From positions 1 through 12,236 of the forward strand of contig JACPVD010000260.1 of the NCBI GenBank assembly GCA_016191895.1: 12,236 bases of DNA, given 5' to 3'. The notes under the pieces are model-generated. The model ran no database searches. It was given only the letters and a program-made list of their open reading frames with translations, and was not told where the DNA came from. Below, in pieces: positions 6,877 through 12,236 of this stretch. Position numbers and translations under genes: made by a program. The stretch is from Chloroflexota bacterium (GTDB lineage: Bacteria > Chloroflexota > Anaerolineae > Anaerolineales > Villigracilaceae). Position 1 is the first letter of the stretch. The number at the start of each line of letters is the position of its first letter.

Positions 6877-7206
6877 TTACAAAAGTTTTTTGATGGCGTT
6901 CTTGTGGAGAGGCAGGTCATCTTGAATCGTGTTCCAAACACTGGCAAGGTTAACGCGGAAACTTTCGGGGATAATTCTGTTGCGGGTTTCGGCCAGGTTC
7001 GACCAGGGCAGGGACGGGTGCTCGTTTTGATAATCTGCGGAAATGCAATTTGCCGCCTCACTGACGATCTCGATCTGGCGCACAACGGCGTCCTGTACCA
7101 TGGTGCGGGACATGAACTCGCTTTCTGACATGCCCCTGATGTAGCGTTCGATCTGTTCCAATGCGGCGATGATGTGATTCAAATAGAGAGCGTCATCCTT
7201 GTTCAT
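6877..7206 (-). CDS. HepT-like HEPN protein (DUF86), active-site motif degenerate
   Basis: This 109-residue protein matches the HepT/DUF86 branch of HEPN RNases: DALYLNHIIAALEQIERYI at the N-terminus, VQDAVVRQIEIVSEAANCIS (39-57), then PWSNLAETRNRIIP and FRVNLASVWNTIQDDLP. Active HepT toxins carry RX4HXY, usually as RNRIIHEYF or similar. Here the aligned stretch reads RNRIIPESF: Arg75 remains, His is replaced by Pro80 (codon at 6967-6969) and Tyr by Ser82 (6961-6963). In characterised HepT/MntA pairs that His is catalytic and that Tyr is the AMPylation target, so this copy is probably neither RNase-active nor AMPylatable. No adjacent MntA partner gene is present, although an MNT-HEPN fusion lies about 1.9 kb upstream. 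ATG 7206 is preferred over ATG 7224 because AAAGGCGG stands at good spacing before it. Confidence 0.87.
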   Translation of the reverse strand: MNKDDALYLNHIIAALEQIERYIRGMSESEFMSRTMVQDAVVRQIEIVSEAANCISADYQNEHPSLPWSNLAETRNRIIPESFRVNLASVWNTIQDDLPLHKNAIKKLL

Positions 7207-7273
7207 AAATCGCCGCCTTTCCATTTGTGGGACGGGAATTGTTTACTGGTCTTGCGTGTTTAATCATCTGTTC

Positions 7274-7279
7274 ATTGTA
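7274..7279 (-). promoter_or_regulatory. Possible -10 element for the HepT-like gene
   Basis: TACAAT on the minus strand lies about 70 bases before the HepT-like start, in the 106-base gap after the MazG-like gene. No convincing -35 hexamer stands at the expected distance, so this is weak. Confidence 0.25.
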
Positions 7280-7312
7280 CCGTAATAAACGCTATGTGGC
7301 GGACGGCGGTTC

Positions 7313-7627
7313 TTAGATTTTTATATGCTCTTCGATCTCGTCCATGGTTTGCGTGAATGATTTCTCCAGGTCAATGTCGTGCGCATGCGCAAGGACGATG
7401 ATCGACCATAGGCAATCGGCAAGTTCATGTTCCAGTTTTTGCCTGCTGTCGGGTATCTTTCGCCTGCCGCTTTGCGCCATGACCAGTTTGGCAAGGTCGC
7501 CCACATCGCCGACAAAACCGAGGGCTATCTCCTCGTTCGTCCATGATGCGCCGTAAAGTTCCTTCTCCTTCCTCTCATATCCTTTGCGAATGGCGATGGC
7601 TCTATCGATGATTGCTTGAAGTTTCAT
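7313..7627 (-). CDS. MazG-like nucleoside triphosphate pyrophosphohydrolase
   Basis: The protein has 104 residues from ATG 7627 and belongs to the all-alpha NTP pyrophosphohydrolase (MazG-like) group, which splits (d)NTPs to monophosphate and PPi using magnesium bound by acidic residues. The second metal-binding helix is clear: LEHELADCLWSIIVLA with Glu68 and Asp71. The first helix, normally EExxE, reads GFVGDVGDLAKL, so the acidic positions are Gly40, Asp41 and Asp44; I believe this is a recurring subfamily pattern rather than damage, but that is from memory. The frame is open to ATG 7729, which overlaps the pyrophosphatase stop codon as TGATG. That longer version adds 34 residues encoded by a repeat-like element and lacking MazG similarity. 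The ribosome-binding site at ATG 7627 is weak, so either start, or both, could be used. Confidence 0.8.
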   Translation of the reverse strand: MKLQAIIDRAIAIRKGYERKEKELYGASWTNEEIALGFVGDVGDLAKLVMAQSGRRKIPDSRQKLEHELADCLWSIIVLAHAHDIDLEKSFTQTMDEIEEHIKI

Positions 7628-7649
7628 TTGCGTTTCATGTCCTTCTACT

Positions 7650-7712
7650 CGGTGAGCGAGAGGCGAACCGTCAGGACGAAGGCCTTCGCGCTGAGCGTAG
7701 TCGAAGCGCAGA
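7650..7712. repeat. Repeat-like element between MazG-like and pyrophosphatase genes
   Basis: The 101-base gap between the two genes contains CGAAGGCCTTCG, a perfect 12-base palindrome (7677-7688), followed by GCTGAGCGTAGTCGAAGCG. In the direction of transcription this reads as CGCTTCGACTACGCTCAGC, a phrase I associate with a dispersed repeat in several environmental bacterial genomes (recollection, not a search). The element is open in the MazG frame and would be translated as an extension containing RFDYAQREGLRPDG. Confidence 0.5.
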
Positions 7713-7728
7713 CGCGTAAGGCCAGACA

Positions 7729-9072
7729 TCAACTTTCCAACAACCCCAGCACCGCCGGTAGCAATTGTTTCTTTCTCGAAACCACGCCTTGCGCGTCGCG
7801 GGTTCCGTCGGCGAGAGGCGGGTAGGGGAGGTCATCTAAAATGGACGGGGCGTTGGATGTGATGATCAACCGGCTGGAGCCTCGAACAATGTCGGTGACG
7901 AGCAGCATGGCAAAGTCGAGTCCGCGTTTGTCGCGCAGGTCGTTGAGCGCGGATTGAAGCGGGGAGAGATGTTCGGTGAGTTGCAGGATGTCGGTCACTT
8001 CGGCCTGGGCCACCGCGAATTTGAATCCACCGCCTTCAAAAGGTTTGATGTCGGTGCTGACCACATCCTTTGGGTCTCGGTTGGAGAGTCCGGCGCCGGC
8101 GCTGAGGACGGATTTCCCATACGATTCAATCGTCTCGCCTTTAAGCGGACTCCCGCCCACAAATGCCCATCGCGACAAGCGTTCCGCGGCGGCTTTATCG
8201 CGGGCTGTTGTTGTCGGGGATGTGAGAATCAACGTATCTGATACCAGCCCGGCAAGAAGTGTGGCGGCCAGAGCCGGAGGCATGGACAGCCCCGCTTCAG
8301 CGGTCATCTCCGCCACCAGCGTGGAAGTCGAACCGACCACGTCCACCGTGAAGCGAATCGGTTGACGAGTATATGGGTTGCCAAGCCGGTGATGATCGAG
8401 GATCTCCAGAAGCTCCGCTTCTTCGAGCGCGGCGATCGCCTGTTTGGGTTCGTTGTGATCGACGAGGACGATCTTCAAGCGCGGAGGATTCATCACTTCG
8501 CGCTGGCTTGCAATACCAACGTAAACGCCGTGTTCATCAACGACCCAATAATCGTTGATCTCGTCGCGCAGGATTTTATTCAACGAATCGCGGATGTGCG
8601 CATTCGCCGCATACTTCGGGACGGTGGTATCCGCCGCGTCTTTGCACGGCGCAGACATCATCTCGCGGACGGTGGTATCGCCGGGGCGCGGGCCAAGCGT
8701 CTCGCTGAAATATTTGAACAGACTCATGCCGTTGATAATGCCAAACGGCTTGCCGTCTTCATGGATGATGGGCGCGACGCCGCCGGTTTTGCTGGCGAGA
8801 GTCCACGCGAGGCCGAGTTGGGAATCGGGGTGAATAGTATCCAGCCGCCGCATCACCGATTCAAAGCGCGGCGATGCATCGGTGAGTAGGACGGGCGTAT
8901 CCATCCCATTTGTTTTCAGCACCCATGCAGTTTGCGCGTTCAATGCCCCGGCGCGCGCGGCAATAGTGTTTGATCCGTCGCGTTCGCGCAACAGCCAGGC
9001 ATATCCCATGGCCGAGGCGATGGAGTCGGTGTCGGGGTTGACATGTCCGATGACGTAGATTGAGTCAGGCAT
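7729..9072 (-). CDS. ppaC: CBS-domain family II (DHH) manganese-dependent inorganic pyrophosphatase
   Basis: This 447-residue enzyme hydrolyses PPi to two phosphates. The DHH-superfamily core is split by a regulatory insert, as in CBS-PPases. Residues 1-65 begin with GHVNPDTDS (9-17; His10, Asp14, Asp16 as metal ligands). About 66-195 hold two CBS motifs (VAPIIHEDGKPFGIINGMSLF, then NDYWVVDEHGVYVGIASQREV) without the DRTGG domain found in longer relatives. The core resumes with VDHNEP (203-208) and ILDHHRLG (DHH, 225-227), then SDTL (277-280). The C-terminal DHHA2 domain ends with the substrate-binding SRKKQ motif (432-436). In characterised family members AMP/ADP inhibit and ATP or diadenosine polyphosphates activate through the CBS pair. 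The start ATG overlaps the stop of the MNT-HEPN gene by one base (TAATG), so translation is probably coupled. A MazG-like PPi producer is encoded just downstream. Confidence 0.94.
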   Translation of the reverse strand: MPDSIYVIGHVNPDTDSIASAMGYAWLLRERDGSNTIAARAGALNAQTAWVLKTNGMDTPVLLTDASPRFESVMRRLDTIHPDSQLGLAWTLASKTGGVAPIIHEDGKPFGIINGMSLFKYFSETLGPRPGDTTVREMMSAPCKDAADTTVPKYAANAHIRDSLNKILRDEINDYWVVDEHGVYVGIASQREVMNPPRLKIVLVDHNEPKQAIAALEEAELLEILDHHRLGNPYTRQPIRFTVDVVGSTSTLVAEMTAEAGLSMPPALAATLLAGLVSDTLILTSPTTTARDKAAAERLSRWAFVGGSPLKGETIESYGKSVLSAGAGLSNRDPKDVVSTDIKPFEGGGFKFAVAQAEVTDILQLTEHLSPLQSALNDLRDKRGLDFAMLLVTDIVRGSSRLIITSNAPSILDDLPYPPLADGTRDAQGVVSRKKQLLPAVLGLLES

Positions 9073-9812
9073 TATTTAAGTCCAGGAAATTTACGCGAGA
9101 ACTTGCGGATGGATTTGGCCACATTGAATGCTTCTTTAGCATCCGCCATTTCGAGATATTCGGCGTCATATCGCGCCCTGACTGCATAACTCGACAAAAG
9201 TTTCAACATATCTTCAGTGAGCCCCATTTCGATTTCGTTTTGTCGAAGGAGTTTATTGATATCGATAAGGTCGTGCGTCTTGGGAAAACGCTTTCCTTTG
9301 AAGACCAACATTGCTTTCATATATTTTTCAGCGCATTGTTGCGAATGAAAGCATGCGCCGTAAAGGGTTGGCTTTTTACCGCGAATTAATTTCTGTACGG
9401 AATTAAAATCATCTTCCGCGTGGTCAGCCACACGTCGATATCGTTTTCTTCGCTCATAAAGCACCTTTCCGTTTGTGATGATTTCCTGAATAATGAAATT
9501 TCCTTTGCGACTCATTGCGTGTTTGATTTCTTGCGGGGTTTTAACAATGAAATCCACAGGAAATTGACGCGGTCGCAACAGCCTTCCCACTGCAAGGTAG
9601 CGTTCGTTTATGCTTTTTTCCGTTTTCATAACCACGAGCAGGTCCACGTCGCTGTCCGGCGTTGGCTTGCCATAGGCGTACGACCCGAAGAGGATGATCT
9701 TTTCGGGTTTGAGGGTTCGCGCGATGCGGCGCACTGCCTTGGGCAGGGTTTGTGAGACAGGCAGACAGCCGATGGGGCGAACTCTGGTTTTGACCAATGC
9801 CGATTTTCGCAT
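9072..9812 (-). CDS. MNT nucleotidyltransferase-HEPN fusion protein
   Basis: The 246-residue protein joins the two halves of a HEPN/MNT system in one chain. Residues about 20-115 are a minimal nucleotidyltransferase with the GSX10DXD motif (Gly43, Ser44, Asp55, Asp57) and a third acidic residue in FPVDFIV (Asp87), so its metal-binding site looks complete. Residues about 124-235 are a COG2250-type HEPN domain: AEDDFNSVQKLI, then ACFHSQQCAEKYMKAMLVFKG, KTHDLIDINKLL and a terminal helix with VRARYDAEYLEM where RYP-like sequences are usual. In two-gene systems the MNT protein AMPylates and silences the HEPN RNase; a fusion could be self-regulated, or could be a nucleotidyltransferase unrelated to toxicity. 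The start is ATG 9812, 18 bases after the hydroxylase stop, with GAGGG somewhat far upstream; the pyrophosphatase start overlaps its stop. Confidence 0.88.
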   Translation of the reverse strand: MRKSALVKTRVRPIGCLPVSQTLPKAVRRIARTLKPEKIILFGSYAYGKPTPDSDVDLLVVMKTEKSINERYLAVGRLLRPRQFPVDFIVKTPQEIKHAMSRKGNFIIQEIITNGKVLYERRKRYRRVADHAEDDFNSVQKLIRGKKPTLYGACFHSQQCAEKYMKAMLVFKGKRFPKTHDLIDINKLLRQNEIEMGLTEDMLKLLSSYAVRARYDAEYLEMADAKEAFNVAKSIRKFSRKFPGLK

Positions 9813-9830
9813 GAGTGAATTATATCCCTC

Positions 9831-12236
9831 TTACCCGGCTTGTTTTATGGCCTTCCACACTTTTTCAGGCGTGATCGGGATGTCGTCCACGTTGAGGTTG
9901 AGCGCGTCGAGGACGGCATTGCCCACCGCGGGCGCAACCCCGTCCATGGGGATTTCCGCAACCGCCTTGACCCCAAACGGGTGGCTCGGCTCGAACGTCT
10001 CGACGAAGATGGTTTCCAACTCCGGCATTTCATCGGCGCGGAAGATGTGGTAGCGGTCGAAGTCGCGTTCGATGGCGCTGCCTTTTTCGTCGTACCGCAT
10101 CTCTTCGCAGACCGCATACCCAAGCGCTTGTGTCATCCCGCCTTCGATCTGACCCGAAGCCGTGAGCGGATTCACGATCACGCCCGAATCGACCGCCATT
10201 ACAAGTCGATCCACTGTGACCTGACCAGTTTCCGTATCCACAGTCACTTCGGCAAATTGAGCCGCAAACGGAGGCGGCGATACCGGCGAGACGTAACTTG
10301 CCACGCCCATGATCTGCTCCTGGTTGTTTCTGTGCAGGCTGTCGAGGGCAATTTCGGTAAATGGAATTGTTTGGCCGTTGGGAGCAATCGCCTGTCGGTT
10401 GGAAAGTTGCAAGTTGGAAGGTTCAACATTCAAACCTGCAACTTTGAACATTTGAACCGCCCTTGCTTTGATACGCTCTGCAACGATCTTCGCCGCATTG
10501 ACAGCCGCCGTTCCAGAGATGTACGTCGTCGATGAAGCGTATGCGCCCTTATCGAACGGAGTGAAATCGGTATCGGATGAGTAGCAGATCATATCCTCAA
10601 CAGGCACGCCCAATATTTCCGCCGCCATTTGTGCGAGGACTGTGTCGGAACCTGTTCCCAAATCCGTCGCGCCGATCAGCAGGTTGAACGACCCGTCATC
10701 ATTCATCTTGATCGAAGCCCCGCCCATGTCGAGATACGGAATTGCCGTCCCTTGCATCACCATCGCGACTCCAATTCCACGCTTCAGGTGCGAGGTATCA
10801 GGTGTCAGGCTCTTGCCTGAAACTTGATACCTGGTACCTGATACTGAATTGCGCCATTCCTTATTCCCAAATTTCGAGTCCCACCCAATCGCGGCTTTGC
10901 CTTGCGCTACGCATTGTTCCAGCCCGACGGTGTGAATAATCTCCGGTCTTGGTTCGCGGCCTTCGTTCCAGGCGGTGCTGAACGGATGGTATTCGCCGGG
11001 GCGAATGGCATTCTTCAAACGAAACTCAATCGGGTCAAACCCCATCGCGCGCGCAATCTTTTCCAGATGGCGATCGAGAGGCCAATATCCTTGCGGAACG
11101 CCGTAACCGCGAAATGCTCCCGATGGAGGCGTGTTGGTATATACCACGTCGGCGTAGAATCGAATGTTTGGCGCTTTGCGATACTCGCCGTCGCCCACAT
11201 ACAAGGCCATTGCCTTGTGTCCGGTGTTGCCGGTCACGGTCAGGGCGTGGCATCCATACGCGCCCGTATCCGATAGCGCATACATTGAGTTGGCTGTGAT
11301 CGTTCCATCTTTCTTTACGCCGGTCTTCATGATGATTCGCATCGGGTGGCGCGACCTTGCCGCGATGAATTCCTCTTCGCGGGTGTATTCGTAAATCACA
11401 GGCCGTTTCGTTGCAATCGTCAAATGCGCGGCCACATCTTCCATCAACACTTCCTGTTTGCCGCCGAAGCCTCCGCCGATGCGCGGTTTGATCACGCGAA
11501 TTCGCTTCACGGGCAATCCCAACACCGGCGCAAGCATCCGCCGCACATGAAAAGGAACCTGCGTGGACGTGCGAATCACAAGGCGGTCGTCTTCGTCCCA
11601 ATACGTCACACACACATGCGGTTCGATGTGCGCCTGCTGTACTTTCGGTACCGCATAATTCGCTTCGAAGATCACATCGGCTTCAGCGAATCCCTTTTCA
11701 ACATCGCCAATGTCGATTCGAATATGCGCCGCGAGATTCTTTTCTGGATTGGAATCCGCAAAGTTGACATACTCCGGCTCATCATGGATTCGGATCGGAC
11801 TCACCATGGCCTGATTCGGGTCAAGGATCGGAGTCAGCGCCTCATACTCGACTTCGATCAACGCGAGAGCCTTTTCCGCGATCTCGGCCGTTTCCGCCGC
11901 GACGAATGCCACACGGTCGCCTACAAAGCGGACCTTCTTGTCCAGCGAGAATGTATCCAACGGCCCGGGGATCGGGTCTGATTGCCCGGCGGTGGAATAC
12001 ACCACATGCGGAATATCCTTCCACGTGAGCACAGCGACAACGCCTTCCAATGCTTTGGCTTTGCTCGTGTCTATATTTTTTATCAATGCGTGCGCATGCG
12101 GTGAATGCAAAACTTTTGCATGGAGTAATCCGCGCTTTTCAAAATCAGCGGCGAAGGCGGGTTTGCCCTGTGCCAGTTTGACAGCGTCTACTTTGGTCTC
12201 CGGTTTGCCAACGGTTTGCCACGTCTGCGTTTCGGG
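9831..12236 (-). CDS. Xanthine dehydrogenase-family molybdopterin-binding subunit, 5' partial
   Basis: The frame is open from the right window edge to TAA 9831-9833: 801 visible residues, probably missing only a short N-terminus because the family's opening VGKPxxKVDAVxLAxGKPAFAADF begins near residue 9. It is the large catalytic subunit of a molybdenum hydroxylase of the xanthine dehydrogenase/aldehyde oxidase family. Visible signatures (numbered from the edge): LLHAKVLHSPHAHA (about 38-50), GGGFGGKQE (254-262), PSGAFRGYGVPQ (371-382), DLGTGSDTVLAQMAAEILG (525-543) and, near the C-terminus, GQIEGGMTQALG and KAVAEIP, whose Glu aligns with the catalytic base. AFRGYG rather than AYRCSFR argues against form I CO dehydrogenase; the substrate cannot be read. 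Two repeat patches lie inside the gene: a 21-codon heptamer insert at 10785-10847 and another at 10398-10458. Partner iron-sulfur and FAD subunits are not in the window; XdhC is encoded downstream. Confidence 0.93.
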   Translation of the reverse strand, partial: PETQTWQTVGKPETKVDAVKLAQGKPAFAADFEKRGLLHAKVLHSPHAHALIKNIDTSKAKALEGVVAVLTWKDIPHVVYSTAGQSDPIPGPLDTFSLDKKVRFVGDRVAFVAAETAEIAEKALALIEVEYEALTPILDPNQAMVSPIRIHDEPEYVNFADSNPEKNLAAHIRIDIGDVEKGFAEADVIFEANYAVPKVQQAHIEPHVCVTYWDEDDRLVIRTSTQVPFHVRRMLAPVLGLPVKRIRVIKPRIGGGFGGKQEVLMEDVAAHLTIATKRPVIYEYTREEEFIAARSRHPMRIIMKTGVKKDGTITANSMYALSDTGAYGCHALTVTGNTGHKAMALYVGDGEYRKAPNIRFYADVVYTNTPPSGAFRGYGVPQGYWPLDRHLEKIARAMGFDPIEFRLKNAIRPGEYHPFSTAWNEGREPRPEIIHTVGLEQCVAQGKAAIGWDSKFGNKEWRNSVSGTRYQVSGKSLTPDTSHLKRGIGVAMVMQGTAIPYLDMGGASIKMNDDGSFNLLIGATDLGTGSDTVLAQMAAEILGVPVEDMICYSSDTDFTPFDKGAYASSTTYISGTAAVNAAKIVAERIKARAVQMFKVAGLNVEPSNLQLSNRQAIAPNGQTIPFTEIALDSLHRNNQEQIMGVASYVSPVSPPPFAAQFAEVTVDTETGQVTVDRLVMAVDSGVIVNPLTASGQIEGGMTQALGYAVCEEMRYDEKGSAIERDFDRYHIFRADEMPELETIFVETFEPSHPFGVKAVAEIPMDGVAPAVGNAVLDALNLNVDDIPITPEKVWKAIKQAG
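10398..10458. repeat. Imperfect heptamer and inverted-repeat patch in the hydroxylase gene
   Basis: The patch combines 7-base periodicity (GTTGGAA, AGTTGCA, AGTTGGA in succession from 10398) with an inverted repeat: GGTTCAACATTCAAA (10420-10434) against TTTGAACATTTGAACC (10443-10458), matching with one gap. It is read in frame as MFKVAGLNVEPSNLQLSNRQ. That segment has about the length expected for the family at this place, so the repeat may have overwritten or mimicked existing sequence rather than lengthened the protein. Confidence 0.5.
10785..10847. repeat. Head-to-head array of nine heptamers, in frame in the hydroxylase gene
   Basis: The 63 bases divide exactly into nine 7-mers, all variants of CAGGTAT: four in forward orientation (10785-10812) then five as its complement ATACCTG (10813-10847). 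The centre forms an inverted repeat with arms GGTATCAGGTGTCAGGC (10794-10810) and GCCTGAAACTTGATACC (10815-10831), 15 of 17 positions pairing around a 4-base loop. The block coincides with 21 codons of the hydroxylase gene, translated as SVSGTRYQVSG and then KSLTPDTSHL, between KEWRN and KRGIGVA. Family members usually have a short variable linker here, so it looks like an in-frame insertion. Confidence 0.8.

Noticed and set aside
7381..7392. GCGCATGCGC palindrome inside the MazG-like gene
   Set aside because: It encodes the AHAH stretch of the MazG-like protein and is short and self-complementary by codon choice; no sign of a regulatory site.
7730..7741. 12-base match CAACTTTCCAAC between the pyrophosphatase 3' end and the repeat patch at 10398-10409
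   Set aside because: Several 12-base matches between two places are expected by chance in a 12 kb window read on both strands, so it is not evidence of a shared repeat.
9840..10535. Plus-strand open frame of 231 residues opposite the hydroxylase gene
   Set aside because: Its His/Arg/Asp-rich translation mirrors the codons of the hydroxylase gene on the other strand; no family resemblance or ribosome-binding site.
11035..11613. Minus-strand open frame of 192 residues inside the hydroxylase gene
   Set aside because: It overlaps conserved hydroxylase motifs in the correct frame and its own translation is Arg/Cys-rich and unrecognisable.

Overview
The window looks like a chromosomal segment of a moderately GC-rich bacterium, most likely a Chloroflexota member close to Anaerolineae. 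This is an inference from the mix of families (an M16C presequence-protease-type peptidase, a bifunctional Nnr, an SPFH protein with a C-terminal HTH, an XdhC/xanthine dehydrogenase pair) and from short dispersed repeats that run through coding sequence. No rRNA, tRNA, CRISPR array, transposase or phage gene was seen.

Layout. Two genes read rightward at the left: the C-terminal two thirds of an M16C metallopeptidase (1-1890, cut by the window edge) and a complete NAD(P)HX epimerase/dehydratase (1950-3497). Everything else reads leftward. From right to left in transcription order: a molybdopterin-binding subunit of a xanthine dehydrogenase-family hydroxylase (cut by the right edge), a fused MNT nucleotidyltransferase-HEPN protein, a CBS-domain family II inorganic pyrophosphatase, a MazG-like NTP pyrophosphohydrolase, a HepT-like (DUF86) protein with a ruined active-site motif, an unrecognised 110-residue protein, the XdhC cofactor chaperone, an SPFH-HTH fusion, and a zinc-ribbon protein whose body faintly resembles parts of the DNA sliding clamp. 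The last converges with nnr. The hydroxylase to pyrophosphatase genes are packed within 18 bases of each other or overlap. The longest gene-free stretches are about 207 and 233 bases; none exceeds 300.

How the genes may work together. XdhC normally delivers sulfurated molybdenum cofactor to xanthine dehydrogenase-type enzymes, so it probably serves the hydroxylase encoded upstream on the same strand. The genes between them concern nucleotides and pyrophosphate: MazG-like enzymes release PPi from NTPs and the adenylate-regulated CBS pyrophosphatase would consume it. The MNT-HEPN fusion and the HepT relative are toxin-antitoxin-type parts lodged in the same cluster.

The most unusual signal is a set of short repeats inside or at the edge of genes. 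The clearest is an exact 63-base block of nine 7-mers (10785-10847), all variants of CAGGTAT, arranged head-to-head and sitting in frame as 21 codons of the hydroxylase gene. A 21-base triple heptamer lies in the peptidase gene, a second imperfect heptamer/inverted-repeat patch lies in the hydroxylase gene, and another repeat-like element keeps an open reading frame in front of the MazG-like gene. These resemble a family of protein-coding-compatible mobile repeats, comparable in concept to the Rickettsia palindromic elements, but this rests on reading a single window.
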